In this document: piece after piece, positions 25,014 to 37,905 of the stretch
Layout: each line of letters begins with the position of its first letter
How positions within the stretch are numbered: the first letter of the stretch is position 1
NCBI GenBank assembly: GCA_020736575.1
Contig: JAGPYM010000030.1
Span: 415,847 to 479,846 of the forward strand
DNA: 64,000 bases
Direction of reading: 5' to 3'
From: Thelonectria olida
Lineage: Eukaryota > Ascomycota > Sordariomycetes > Hypocreales > Nectriaceae
The notes under the pieces: model-generated
Database searches by the model: none
What the model was told of the DNA's origin: nothing
What the model saw: the letters and a program-made list of their open reading frames with translations, nothing else
Translations under genes and position numbers: made by a program

Positions 25014-25056
25014 TCATTCATTCATTCATTCATTCATTCATTCACTCACTCATTCA
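25014..25056. repeat. ATTC tetranucleotide microsatellite
   Basis: Seven or so perfect TTCA units followed by CACTCACTCATTCAC variants, in a CT-rich non-coding tract upstream of the C2H2 gene. Confidence 0.9.
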
Positions 25057-25573
25057 CACACTCACTGCTCGTCCTGGATATCAACTACACATGTGCAGTA
25101 ACAAACCCTGTCGACTCTCCATTATCCTCCCTCATCCCTCAAATCATCCATCTGTCAAGTCCCCAAAACTCACCGTCCCCGGGCTTGTGGTTGCAAAGTA
25201 GACCCCTGACCCGGTTCCTCATTTCGCTCTCCGGCCCCGTCGCCGTCACCCGCTCCATCACACGTCCCTAGACTCCTCACTCCCCTACTAGTCTTACATG
25301 GCTTCCAGGCTTGGCTATTGGAGAACGCTGCGAACGCAGGCTGGTCTCCCCATCATCTTTGTCTTGCTTGCCTGTTTCTCTGTGACCCCATGTCCCGGCG
25401 GAGTCTGATCCTTCGCCCTACCTACTTCGTACCCTCACCCTCCTCCCGCGTTTAATTCATCGACAACCATTTCGTTCACGGCAGGCTCCGTCATTGGGGG
25501 TTGCCGTTCTGTTGTTGTAAATGTTGCTTGCTCTGCCCTCCGTTGCCTTTCTTCTGATCCTCTGATCTTCTCA

Positions 25574-25618
25574 CTCCTCCTCCTCCTCCTCCTCCTCCTC
25601 CTCCTCCTCCTCCTCCTT
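25574..25618. repeat. CTC/CCT trinucleotide microsatellite
   Basis: About 15 CTC units in the pyrimidine-rich region about 570 bases before the zinc-finger gene. A shorter copy of the same repeat sits at 25803-25822. Confidence 0.9.
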
Positions 25619-26189
25619 CTCCTCCCCCTTCTCCATCTCCTTCTCCCTCCGCTCCTCCTCCTCGGCCTCTAGCTGTATCTCTCTTTCTGGTGACGAGCTG
25701 GCGTTTATCGAAAGGAACCCAACCTTCCTTCACTACCACCACTGTCCGTCATTTTCCTTGCTCGAAAACCTGCTTTGGCGCCGTCTGCCTGTCAATCCGT
25801 TTCCTCCTCCTCCTCCTCCCCACTCTCCGGACCCCAACCACTAGCCGTCTTTATTTAACCCTTCCTTTCAAAGGTCCGTTCCGTCACTTGGGCCTGTCAC
25901 TGTCAGCCTGCCTAGCGGCCCGTTCAGGTTCAGAAAGAGACAAGAGGCCAAGAAGGGACAAGTCCCATATGAGACTCGATTCTTCTCTGTTATAGCTCTC
26001 TCAACGGCTGAGGGTTGGTCCCTGATCTCCCTCCTCAACCCTTCCACAGCTTACCACGAGCCTCTTTACTGAGTTGAGGCTGTGTGTGTGGGCGTGTGTG
26101 TGCGTGTGCGTTAGTTGAGCTCGATCTGGTAATCTGGGCTTCTTCAAGGCCTCCCGGATCAGCCCGCACGCCACACTCGCGACCTCGAC

Positions 26190-27443
26190 ATGGACCTTAC
26201 ACCTCCCTCATTAACTGCATCCCCAGTACCACCACATCAGAGATCCTTCAAGTTGCCTCCCGCCTTGCCCCAGACACCTTGTCCCCTGAACGGTCCTGGT
26301 GCTGGCTATCCGTCTCCATCCCGTCTCAGTCCCCCTCTGCCTGTTCTTGCCTCTGCCAACTCGCTATCAACTCGTCTCATGCCTCAGCGCTTTTCAGAAC
26401 CAGACCCTCTTCTCCCCCCATCAGCCGCCATGAGCCACCCGGCTTGGGTTACCCCGGACCAGATGGTGGCGCCGCCAGTATCGGGCCCATCGTCCTCGAC
26501 GGTTCCTCATATGTTGCCGCCCGAATACGATTCTTTCCCTCCATATGATGCTGGTATTCCGGCGTCTTTTGGTGCTCACGATTCATACTTGCCGCCTCCA
26601 AATCATTCCTACTCGCATCCGCCACCACCGTCAACATCCGGCCCCTCGAGGGCACCACCACCACCCATCCCTCCTCGGCCACCCTATGGGTATTTGCACG
26701 ATCCATCTGCGCAAAGGGTGCGGATGGAGGGCTCGAGTAGTTACTATCCAGCTTTTGAAAGGCACCCTTACCCAGCTTCTGTCCCGACGAGTACTCCGTA
26801 TAGTTCGGAAGGGTCTCCGTTTGCTACCAACCTCCCACCAGGCTTGGGCGACGCTTCGATCCCCCAATGGCCCAAGCAAGACTACGACGCATCTCCAGAG
26901 TACGGCAACCCCCAGGCCTCGGGGTCTGACCTTGGTGGGGATAGACGGGCGTCAAAGAACAACAGGACGCGGCGTCCGGCGCGGAAGCACACAACTAAAG
27001 AGGAGGCCAACTTCCAGTGCGAAGTCAAGGGATGTGGGAAGTTCTTCAGTCGCAGCTACAACTACAAGTCTCATCTAGAAACGCACGACGAAAAGCGCGA
27101 GTACCCCTTCCCTTGTCCTATAGATGGCTGCACCAAGAAGTTTGTTCGCAAGACGGACTTGCAAAGGCATCATCAGAGTGTCCACATGAAGGAACGCAAC
27201 CACAAATGCGACTACTGCGGGCGTCTTTTTGCCCGAAAAGACACTCTGCGAAGGCAAGTTTCGAAGAGTTTCTGGATGGTTGTAGATTTGTTCTAACAGG
27301 ACTGATGGCATAGGCACATGGAAGATGGCTGTTCCAAGAGGTTCGACATCGGCACACTCAACCTCCAAGAAGAAGGATTTGGAGCTTTGGACATGCTAAA
27401 CCGACCAGATCGATCCAGCCATGGTTCTCGTCACGGCGGATAA
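26190..27443 (+). CDS. C2H2 zinc-finger transcription factor (three fingers)
   Basis: Putative DNA-binding regulator of 397 residues from exons 26190-27253 and 27314-27443. The first 250 residues are Pro/Ser/Tyr-rich and probably disordered, with a PPPPIPPRPP stretch. The C-terminus has three adjacent fingers: CEVKGCGKFFSRSYNYKSH with LETH, CPIDGCTKKFVRKTDLQRHH with QSVH, and CDYCGRLFARKDTLRRHMEDGC, the last of C2HC form. The arrangement, including the KKFVRKTDLQRH finger, recalls Swi5/Ace2-type factors, but I do not recognise the orthologue. The last finger is completed only after a 60 bp intron whose donor is AG/GCAAGT, a textbook GC-AG donor. The start at 26190 is the first Met of the open frame. 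Upstream is a long CT-rich probable leader. Confidence 0.87.
27254..27313 (+). other. Probable GC-AG intron of the C2H2 gene
   Basis: Donor AAG/GCAAGT and acceptor GCATAG. Removing it joins DTLRR to HMEDGC, completing the third zinc finger; reading through stops at a TAA soon after and leaves the finger without its His and last Cys. No GT donor gives the same product. Confidence 0.85.
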
Positions 27444-29290
27444 ACGATATTTGGTGGTGACACGGTCCAGTCATGGATTCCAACCAGCCTGTTTCGACAG
27501 GCCTTTCTCCTAACGACTTGGTCTCGATTGCAGAGTATGAAGTGGCGTGACAGGATCTGAATCGAAGACACCTTTCTCTTCGACGCATCTCGGCAATCTG
27601 TTTTTCTCCTTTGAAGATGGGCATTGCAACACAATCATGGATGAGGCCACAGTCTGGATCCCACATGCAACTGACGGTAACTTGAACCAACAGCCGAAGC
27701 CGAGGCTTGGGATTTCACAGCTGACTGGGGGCCGAAGCAGGGAGATTTGAATCCACAAGACTGCTTGGACGAGAGAAGCACAAACCATGACAAGACGACG
27801 ATACCCATATGTTTGCAGACTCTGTTGGTCGGCCCAAACCCAGAACGAGACATGACTATTCTGGCCTTTGTCGACGCGGAAGAATCAAACAGCCATGCCG
27901 GCGAGGACAGGTGTCCATGGGGGGTCAACCATGTAACAAAAGCCATGGTTCCGTTCTCCAATCCCAGATCGACTCATGTGTCGAATTTATCCGGATGGTT
28001 TTATGACTCTTTTTTCAGCTATAACAGCCTAAACTACATATGGCTCGGCCAAGATACTATTCTTGGTGGTTTAATGATGCGAAGACACACGATGGGTCCC
28101 CGACTACCAACTGTGGAGACCAACAACAATTTTGAGTTTCAACTACGACCTATTTCGTACTTCTTTGGACGATATTTTATGCCTCACAAGGCAACGCGGC
28201 GGGTATCATCGTTCGCGGGCCCATTTCCAATCGAGTCAAAGCCGTTCTTGCACGTCAATGATTCAATGGGCCTGGCTGGCTTCCCTGTTCGTTTTCCCCC
28301 TCCTCATCAACAGAAGCAGCAGTAATCAGTTCCTTTCCAGGCGCGAAATAACCCTTTTGACGACTGATGATCCCTTTCTTTGGCGTTTATCTGGCATTCA
28401 GGAAACAGAAGGCTCAAAGGGTGAGCATAGGTTATCAGACATGTCCATGGGTGTGCAGCGCTTACGCGCGACATTGGAGGGCGCATAGAAGGGGCATCAT
28501 GAGTGCACGGGAATGAATTGATTGGGAAAGCATGACAGAACTCTATGAACACATACATACACATACATACCTTTAGGAATGAGCTCTGGATCTCAACTAG
28601 GTAGCTCGGCTTCCATTGGATAACACCCATAGCAGAGTTGCCGCCAGCAAGGCAACGATTACAAGAACCTATTTTGAGTCGATTCTTATTCGTCCTTTGA
28701 CTTTGGATACGCCAAGTACCTACCTGAGTAGCTGACTCGAGTCAGTTATCTAGCCACGTCATGATTGTCAAGCAAATTTGCGCTTGAGGATAGCCTGGGC
28801 TCGGGCATATCAGACCTAAGTCGCTGATGAGGACCAGTATCGAAACGAAATAAGCCGCAGAGAAGCCGTGTGTGCCCATTTCCCACTTCTGCAACGAGAA
28901 AAACAAAGTATATATGCTACTCCGGTGAGAGTCCCCCCCTAATGTGCCCAATGTAACCAGGCCAATGCAGTCAGGGTTGCGGAAGTCGGTGCTTAGTAGA
29001 CCCACGGCACTTACCCACCAGCCTCAGTGAATAGACGAGTCGATGGAACGGTTGACCAGTCCCGTCCCCCAGCACTTAGCTGTTCAAATAGATGCTGCGC
29101 CCAACGACCCGAAATGATGTGAAGAAAGCGAAGTATATTTCCAGAGTATGCGAATACTTGTTTCGCATCACTTCAGCAGCGCCCATGCCATTAGATTAGT
29201 CCCATCCACAAGCAGCTAACTCCTGTTTCGCCAGCTCTATACCAGCATCCAGTTTCATCTACGGGCTAATATTACACACGATTCCCAGAC
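27444..29290. other. C2H2 gene-PRP3 convergent intergenic region
   Basis: 1.85 kb holding the two 3' ends. A plus-strand 192-codon frame at 27747-28325 shows no domain or coding-like composition and I do not call it. Nothing else recognised. Confidence 0.5.
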
Positions 29291-30826
29291 TCAGACAAGT
29301 GCTTTCGCTTGTGTCCAGAAGTTCTCCAGCTTGAACCGACCCAAAATCTCTCGAGCCTCCGCGTCCGTCTCACACACTCTGCTACCCCATCTCCTGAACA
29401 GTCGCGCCTTCTGTTCGCCTTCAAAGACCAATTTGCACTCGTTCAACGACATATCTTTGAGCTCGCCGTCGTTGTTCTCAGCAGACAGCCAGTCGCGGGC
29501 ACTCGCCTGTTTCCCTTCTCGGACCCTTGAAGGCGAGTTTTCCGTCCAATCGATTCGGTTCAGCATCAGCTTCTTATACTTGTTGATGCTCCATTCCCCT
29601 CCCTCTACAATCACCAAGTTAAACTTGGGGTGCATGATACAAGTGCCCGTCAGTGCCATCTGCTCAGCGTTGACGCCAATCTTGTATCGATGTTGGCCAT
29701 TCGCTAAGCTTCCAATCTTGAAAACCAGCATGTGAATCCCCTTATCGGCATCCTTCTGTTGGTTAGTCGCCAACTTTTCGTGTTTCTGTTCCTTGCTCAA
29801 TTTCCGTTCCTCGTTTGCGTCGACGTGGTTTTGGTGACGCTCGGCAATTTCGCGGTTGACTCGGGCTTCGACAGCCGTGGGGTCCTTGACTGCAGCTACA
29901 TACCAGTCAGCATAAAGGCCAAAGAAAAGAAAAAGTGAGATTAATGAGACGGTCGACGGAAACGTACCATCACCGAGGACTCGCATCAGGTTGCCCTTCT
30001 TCACCTTGGGTGGGGGCGCCGGCACCAGTCCCAGTCGAATCTTAGCTTGCATTTCCTTCAACTCTGCCATTCTGCGCTGTCTTCGAAGCTTGGCTTGCTC
30101 TCTGGATGTCAGATACATGGGCTTTGCAGCGGGCGTAAGACGGTCTTGTGGAGGCTCGAGGGCAACTGGATGTTGGATATATTCCGTGATGATACTGTCT
30201 TCGGAGTTGATCTTGAGCTTTGAGGGGTCGTCGATGACATCGTAGTTTGTACCATCGACCAGGCCTTCATCCCACCATTCAATATCAGGAGGAGCATCCA
30301 CGACAAAATTTCTCTCCACATCAATGTCTTCGTCAATTCCGGCCTTGCGCGTTTGGTCCGCAATGCGCTTCTTCATCGCCTCGAGGGCGGCTTGACGGCG
30401 CAAAGCATTGGCTTGCTGGATGTATTTACCCTTTTGATTGAAGATCAACTGTCGTGGCTGTCGAGTCTTGCCACCAGTAGGCTGAGTCGCCGAGTTTGGG
30501 TCGTAGTAGGGATTCTCGCGGGTGTCTCTGTTGTTAGACTGGGGACCAGAGGGCTTGAATGAGCCCGGCCGGGACTGGTCCTTTCGCTGAGACGTTGACG
30601 CTGAAGCAGAATCTTTCGCCTTGCTTGGTGGTTTCCATGATGATAGGTCTTCCAAGGCCGGATGGAGGCCGACGCTCAAACCACCTTTCGCCTTGCTTGT
30701 GCCGATCGCAGCAGAAACTCGGGCCTTCAACGCGGCCATGCGTTCAGCAGCAGATTCTGTTTTCTGTACGCGAGAAGAGGCGTCGTGTCGTGGGCCAAGA
30801 CTAGGGGACTGGCTTTGACGCTCCAT
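29291..30826 (-). CDS. PRP3: U4/U6 small nuclear ribonucleoprotein Prp3
   Basis: Spliceosomal protein that binds U4/U6 stem II and the U6 3' region in the tri-snRNP. Exon 1 is 30826-29968 and exon 2 is 29889-29291, giving 485 residues, near the yeast length (469) and shorter than human PRPF3. The central Prp3 domain shows LIFNQKGKYIQQANALRRQAA, then DIEWWDEGLVDG, then REQAKLRRQRRMAELKEMQ and IRLGLVPAPPPKVKKGNLMRVLGD. The C-terminal DUF1115 fold has HMLVFKIGSLANGQHRYKIG and LMLNRIDW. The 78 bp intron is open in frame, so a naive reading runs through it and inserts a hydrophobic stretch not expected in Prp3; GTACGT and CTGCAG mark its ends. Shares a 435 bp divergent promoter with the Pol I gene. 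Confidence 0.95.
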   Translation of the reverse strand: MERQSQSPSLGPRHDASSRVQKTESAAERMAALKARVSAAIGTSKAKGGLSVGLHPALEDLSSWKPPSKAKDSASASTSQRKDQSRPGSFKPSGPQSNNRDTRENPYYDPNSATQPTGGKTRQPRQLIFNQKGKYIQQANALRRQAALEAMKKRIADQTRKAGIDEDIDVERNFVVDAPPDIEWWDEGLVDGTNYDVIDDPSKLKINSEDSIITEYIQHPVALEPPQDRLTPAAKPMYLTSREQAKLRRQRRMAELKEMQAKIRLGLVPAPPPKVKKGNLMRVLGDGTFPSTVSLISLFLFFGLYADWYVAAVKDPTAVEARVNREIAERHQNHVDANEERKLSKEQKHEKLATNQQKDADKGIHMLVFKIGSLANGQHRYKIGVNAEQMALTGTCIMHPKFNLVIVEGGEWSINKYKKLMLNRIDWTENSPSRVREGKQASARDWLSAENNDGELKDMSLNECKLVFEGEQKARLFRRWGSRVCETDAEAREILGRFKLENFWTQAKALV

Positions 30827-31261
30827 GGTCGAGAGTTGGACAATGGGGGTGTCTGGAGGACCCTTCGATAGTTATGTCGCGTAACGGTAGCTCCGCCACG
30901 GCTAAGAGTGATGTGTTGTGGCAATAAAAGTGGAGTGCTATACAGGCGCAGGTAGATGAGATCGTTGCGATGATTCCAGCGGAGAAGTCGAGTCTTCGAA
31001 TGAGTGTGTTGTGGTGGTGATGGCGCGCGGAGGGTGGAATTGAAGGATGAAGTGGATGATGATAGTTCAGGCGGGTCCCCAGCCTCAAAGCGTCGGCCTA
31101 AATTTCTGCCATCCCGCACCGCCAAAAAATTGTTCACCTCTGAGGTCCCCCACCGCTTTCCGCCTTCAACTTGTGTTTTGGCGAATGGCTTCGATCGATT
31201 GACCCGGGAAGTCGCCTGGCCACCAATTCTCTGCGCTCAATCGAGCGATATTCCATCCGCC
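30827..31261. promoter_or_regulatory. PRP3-RPA190 bidirectional promoter
   Basis: 435 bp separating two divergent growth genes (splicing and rRNA synthesis). The short shared space suggests common control, an inference from spacing only. I recognise no defined element. Confidence 0.5.
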
Positions 31262-34200
31262 ATGAATATCGCACAGCCGATCGTCTCCGGCGTGGAGGCC
31301 GTCGAATTCGAGTTCCTCTCGCCGAAGGAGATTCGATCCATGTCCGTGAAGAGGATCGAGAATGACAGCACCTTCGACAACCTTTTGAACCCCGTTCCCG
31401 GCGGTCTTTACGATCCAGCTCTTGGTTCTTGGGGCGATTCACCGTGAGTTTCTCCGTCCAGGTCCATTCTATAGCGCCCACGGGCTCACTTTTTCTCGCG
31501 CAGATGTGCGACTTGCAACCTGAACCAGGGAACATGCCCCGGCCATCCGGGCCACATCCAACTTCCCGTGCCGGTCTATCACCCTGTCTTCATGGATCAA
31601 GCGTACCGTCTCCTCAAAGCTGCCTGCGTTTACTGCAAAGGTTTTCGACTCCCCCAGAAAGATCTTCACAAATACATCTGCCAGCTGAAGCTCCTCCAAT
31701 ACAGTCTTATCCAACAAGCGCACGTTGTGGGAAACATTGGCGAAAATGATCTAGCCATAGAGCTTGGCGGTGGTGAGTTTTCCGGACTGGAGAGCGAGGC
31801 GGAGGAGGAGGGCACCTCTTCGGTTGACAGTGTGATTCGCGCGAGGAACAAATATGTCGACAAGTGCCTTCGCGCAACCATCAAGATGAAGCGAGGCGAA
31901 TCGAAGAGAGGCAAGCACGAGGGTGCCAGCGAGATGCGACGCGAGATCATCAAAGATCTTCTAGCAGAAATCACCAAGAAGAGGCTTTGCTCCAGTTGCG
32001 GTGGCATCTCCCCCACGTATCGCAAGGACCGATTTGTCAAGGTTTTCGAGAAGACCCTGTCAGACAAGGAGAAGGCCAAGATGGCCCAAAAGAACATGAA
32101 GCAACACGATGCGATGGCCAGAGTCCACCAAGCCACCTCAAAACAAAGGGTCGATGGCTACTCATCTGATGAAGGCGTCGCTGACGTGGGATCACCAACT
32201 CGCGAACAATCACCTGCCGATGCTGAAGACGTGGACATGCCTGATGCTGATGTCTCACAAACGGCTCTGCCGCAGCGATATATCAGCGCGATGGAGGTCC
32301 AGGCACGCTTGAATGAGCTTTTTATCAAGGAGCAAGAGCTTGTCGCCCTTCTTTACAACGCCAAACCGCCCACGCGAAGCTCCCCTAAAGTCACCCCCGA
32401 AATGTTCTTTCTGACAACAATCTTGGTTCCTCCCAACCGCTACCGTCCCGAGGCGAGGACTGGGGAGTCTCAAATTTCCGAGGCACAGCAGAATTCTCTG
32501 TACAAAAACATTCTCCGAGGTTGCGGGAGAATCGCCCAACTGCACACGGCTCTCAAGGAGGAACGGGCCGACGTCAACCAATTGCACCAAGCGTGGACCG
32601 AATTGCAAGAGGCCATCAACGCACTCATTGACAAAGATAAGAACCCTGTTCAAGGTGCCGCAGCGAAGCGCAACGAAGACGGTATTAAGCAGAAGCTCGA
32701 GAAGAAGGAGGGACTTTTCCGAATGAACATGATGGGAAAGCGAGTCAACTATGCCGCCCGAAGTGTCATCTCCCCCGATCCCAACATCGAGACCAACGAA
32801 ATTGGTGTCCCGCCTGTCTTTGCCAGGAAACTGACATACCCTGAGCCAGTCACGAGCCATAACTTCAGGGACATGCAACAGGCGGTCATCAATGGTGTTG
32901 ACAAATGGCCAGGCGCGTTTGCCATTGAGAACGAGAACGGCCAGATCGTCAACCTACGCAACAAGAGTGTCGACGACCGTATCTCATTGGCGAATCAACT
33001 GCTTGCTCCAACCAGCAGCAACGCTGCTCGAACCAGGAACAAGAAGGTTTATCGTCATCTTACCAATGGCGATGTTGTCTTGATGAATCGTCAACCAACT
33101 CTGCACAAACCATCCATCATGGGCCACCGCGTTCGAGTCCTACCCGGGGAGAAGACTATTCGCATGCACTACGCCAACTGCAACACCTACAATGCCGATT
33201 TCGATGGTGACGAGATGAACATGCATTTCCCTCAAAATGAGGTTGCTCGTGCGGAGGCCCTACAAATCGCTGACACCGACCATCAGTACCTCTCTGGCAC
33301 AGCAGGAAAGCCTCTCCGAGGTCTCATTCAGGATCACATTTCAGTTTCCGTCGCACTCTGCAGCCGAGATACCTTCTTCAGCCAAGGAGACTACCAGCAA
33401 CTGGTGTACAACGCTCTACGCCCCGAACACGGACACATTGTTGGGGACAGAATCGAGCTCGTGCCCCCGGCTATCATCCGTCCCGTTCGAAGGTGGACTG
33501 GAAAACAAATTATCACGACTATCCTCAAAAACATGCAACCACGTAACTCAGGTGGCCTTACCATGCGAGCTGAGACACAGATCAAAGCCGAGCAGTGGGC
33601 TGAGAAATCGGAGGAGGGATTGGTCCTGTTCCACGATGGCGAGTTCATCACCGGAATTTTGGACAAGTCTCAGATCGGACCCAGCTCTGGTGGCATTATC
33701 CATGCCGTACATGAGATCTACGGCCCAGCGATTGCTGGCAAGCTCTTGAGTAGTCTTGGACGATTGTTGACAAGATACCTCAATGTCCGGGCATTCTCTT
33801 GTGGTATGGATGACTTGAGGCTAACCCCTGAGGGAGAGAAAGCGCGAAAGAAGGCTCTCGTGGCAGCCAATGACGTCGGGCTGAAGATTGCTTCTGGCTA
33901 CGTTTCCCTCGAGGACCCCAGCCAGGACCACCCATTGTTGCTTCAACGACTTGAAGAAGTCATTCGAGATGACAGCAAGCAAGAAGGTTTGGATCTATTG
34001 ATGAATGAGGGAACCAAGGACATCACGACTGAAGTTCAGAAGGCATGCATGCCAAGCGGTCTTGAGAAGCCCTTCCCCAAAAATCAGATGCAGGCCATGA
34101 CGACATCTGGCGCAAAGGGTTCAAAAGTCAACGCGTCCCTAATTTCATGTAATCTCGGTCAGCAGGTTTTGGAAGGTCGCCGAGTCCCTATGATGGTCAG

Positions 34201-36355
34201 CGGCAAGTCTTTGCCTTGTTTCCGTCCTTTCGAGACTCACGCAAGAGCTGGTGGTTACATTGTGAACCGATTCTTGACGGGCATCCGTCCCCAGGAATAC
34301 TATTTCCATCACATGGCCGGACGAGAAGGATTGATCGACACTGCCGTCAAGACTTCCCGCTCAGGCTATCTCCAGAGATGTGTGATCAAGGGAATGGAAG
34401 GACTTACGGTGGCATACGACACTACGGTTCGAGATGCAGATGGGTCCATGATCCAGTTTCTCTACGGCGAGGATGGTCTGGACGTCACCAAGCAAAAATA
34501 TCTGACCGACTTCAGTTTCATCCTTGAAAATGTCACGTCAGAGGCTGCTCAACTCAAATACGATCCGTCCATTGGTGAGCGACTTGGTGCAAACCGCGAT
34601 TCCATGACCAAGTACATGAAGAAGGCCATCAAGCACGCCAAGGCGCAAGACCCCAAGACCCAGGACCCCCTCTCGAGCCTTTTCAACCCAGCGACTACGG
34701 CATTTGCAACCTCGGAAAAGTTTTACGATGTCATGACCAACTATCTAAAGGACAACAAAGATGGTCTCGTGCGTGATAAGTCAGACAAGAAGAAGCAATC
34801 ACTCACCAAGGTGAGCCTCAACCGAAAGAACGCCGAAATGCTTTTCGCCATGAAGTATCTACGTTCTCTTGTCGATCCAGGAGAGGCTGTGGGTATCGTG
34901 GCGGGTCAGTCTGTAGGTGAGCCGTCAACGCAGATGACGCTGAACACATTCCATTTGGCTGGTCACTCGGCCAAGAACGTCACACTAGGTATTCCTCGTC
35001 TGAGAGAAATCTTGATGACCGCGAGTGAGAGGATATCGACTCCCGCCATGTCTCTGTATCCCATTGATGAGATGTCAAGTGAGGATGCCGAGATCTTTGC
35101 CAAGTCAATTTCGGTGCTACCGCTTGGGTTTATCTTAGACGAAGTAAAGGTCGAAGAGAAGGTCGGCCGTGGAAAGATGTACGGATTGGCCAAGACTTAC
35201 ACTGTCCAGCTCACCTTCTTCCCATCAGAGGAGTATACCAAGACATACGCCATCACCATTTCGGACGTTATGGACACGATTGAGAAGAAGTTGCTTCGCC
35301 GCCTATTGTCGCTGATCAAGAAGGAGATCAAGAAGCGACAAACGCAGTCGACCATGGCCACGCCCGAGATCGGAGTGAAGGCTGGTGTGGTCGAAATGGC
35401 GGGAGCCAATGCGGAACGAGAAGCCAATCCAGACGATGACGACGATGATAACGAAGGCGACGACGATGCTACGAATGCCAAGCAGCGAGCAAACCGCGCC
35501 GAGGCAGTGTCATATGGACCGAATGATGACGAAGACGATGCCATTCAGCGAGCCGCGGAGAGTGATGCAGAGGCAGATGAGATGGAAGACGAAGGATTCG
35601 GAGGAAGCCCTCTCTCTGCAACTCGGGACGATTCAGATGACGAGGGTGAAGGCCCCTCCGGCGCGACTTTGACATCCCAGGCGCGCGCCGACCGGGTCAA
35701 GCACTCCTTCGCGGATGTCACGAATTTCCAGAGCGATGAGAAGAACGGGAGCCAGTGCAGCTTTACGTTGGAGTTTGACTCAGCCATCCCCAAGGTCTTG
35801 ATGCTCAACTTGGTGCAGGATGCGGTGAAGAAGACAGTCGTTCAGGAGATTGCCGGAGTGGGGGCGTGCACATTTATTGACAAGGACGGCATGAGAGTGA
35901 TTCACACTACTGGCGCGAACCTGCAGGCAATGCAGCGGTACAGCGACTTCATCAACCCCAACCGCATCGAGACGAACGACATTGCGGCAGTGCTTCGCGT
36001 GTATGGAATCGAGGCAGCACGTAACAACATTGTCCGGGAGCTGGCGGGTGTCTTCGACGGTCACGGCATCAAGGTGGACAATCGACACTTGAACCTGATT
36101 GGCGATCACATGACAAGGAACGGCGGGTTCACCCCCTTCAGCCGAATGGGCCTGAAGGGCAACGTCAGCCCCTTCACGAAGATGAGCTTCGAGACTACGT
36201 TGGCATTCCTCAAGGACGCCGTGTTAGATGGCGACTGGGACGATCTGACGACGCCGAGCAGTCGGCTGGTGATGGGCAGGTTAGGAAAAGTTGGCACTGG
36301 CGGGTTTGATGTTTTGGCACAGCTTCCGACATATCACGTTGATGCTCTGGCGTAG
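31262..36355 (+). CDS. RPA190: RNA polymerase I largest subunit (A190)
   Basis: Catalytic largest subunit of nucleolar RNA polymerase I. Exon 1 is 31262-31443 and exon 2 is 31504-36355, one 60 bp intron, 1677 residues, the usual size. The N-terminus MNIAQPIVSGVEAVEFEFLS leads to a zinc site split from exon 1 by the intron: C62, C65, C72 and H75 in CATCNLNQGTCPGHPGH. The Mg-binding catalytic loop YNADFDGDEMN is at 623-633. An insertion with DVDMPDADVSQ lies near the clamp. Trigger-loop and bridge-helix-like regions include GREGLIDTAVKTSRSGYLQR and GIVAGQSVGEPSTQMTLNTF. A long acidic insert rich in D/E (about 1360-1440) sits in the jaw region, as in other Pol I subunits. There is no heptad-repeat tail, excluding Rpb1. 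The start is the first Met with homology. Confidence 0.97.
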
Positions 36356-37334
36356 ATTGGGCGTTTCTCTCGTGTTATGTAGGCTAATATTCACTGTATG
36401 TTCGAATTGATTTTCATATCTCAGTAGGAATACATACCCGTGTACGATGTCTTTCCATCTAACGGTTGCCGCGTATTGGCTGCGTGTGCATCCCATTTTT
36501 GCTGCGTTCTCCACAAAGTTCATGTCGGATTTTCTGGCCGAAGCCTCAGAGGCCAACGAGGCTGTGCTCGGAGCTGAGAATAGCGTAATCTTTCATGGAG
36601 TCTTTGTGGCAGATAGGCAACAGCATAACTTATTTCATGGCATAGTCCAGAGCATGAGTCATCAACTCCAAGGGAAATCGATTCAATGCAGGGCTCGCAA
36701 AGAACTTTCGTCAAGCTTTGTTTCGCCTCGTCCCTGGGGAAGTACCCTACTAACTAGCAAGCTCCCGTCGGCAACACAGTCACCGGAGTTTTATCGGGGA
36801 CGTAGTCACTGTGGCAGAGATAAGGGGACGCAGGACTGAATGGATCTTTTGGTTTGGGGAATACTTTGTCAAAGCATGTCAAGTCGAGCTCGCCTCGGCG
36901 CACAGGAAAGCGAGACATGTGCAAAACTTGTTGAGCGGCCTTAGGATATGCAGTACATTTTTTATGAACGCGTCGTCGCGTGTTTTGTCACGGTCGCGCT
37001 GGGATAAAATTCGTGGGTCAGTTAGCATACTAGCATTCGCGTTCATGAAATTTGGTTGTGGCATGGGTTAAGGTGCGGCCGCGTGTGCATTTACAACTAG
37101 GACTATTTACGTGTCACGGGGAGGCGATGATGCGAACAGTTGAAGTGGTCAGGGACCCGGAGGTCCGGTTGCATTAGGCAGTGTCGAAATCGAGTACCTG
37201 AGAGTATTGTACAGCCCGTCTGTAGTGCAAAGCAAAGTTCTCATCGTAACGCCATGATATCCCCTTAAGCCATGTGATATCCCATCGTGTCAAAACAATT
37301 CATGATCCGCCCGGTTTAATCCCAAATCGACAGT
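36356..37334. other. RPA190-H3 convergent intergenic region
   Basis: 0.98 kb of 3' flanks of both genes. I see no gene; a minus-strand frame near 36281-36556 has no features. Confidence 0.5.

Positions 37335-37905
<571 letters not shown>

Larger units (their letters stand above)
20841..26189. other. 5.3 kb gene-poor region with clustered microsatellites
   Basis: No coding region can be supported. The tract is full of short tandem repeats and long pyrimidine runs, and many frames of 80-220 codons here are by-products of that composition. The last 1-1.5 kb, strongly CT-rich, is probably promoter and leader of the zinc-finger gene starting at 26190. A non-coding RNA cannot be excluded from sequence alone. 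Confidence 0.5.

Noticed and set aside
24618..25271. Plus-strand frame of 217 codons with Ser/His/Phe repeats
   Set aside because: Openness results from CT-rich and ATTC repeats that lack stops; not a plausible protein.
27747..28325. Plus-strand frame of 192 codons after the C2H2 gene
   Set aside because: Lies where a 3' UTR is expected and shows no domain or repeat; coding status unsupported.
29890..29967. Reading PRP3 straight through this open segment
   Set aside because: It would add a hydrophobic insert unlike Prp3; clear GTACGT and CTGCAG splice sites mark an intron.
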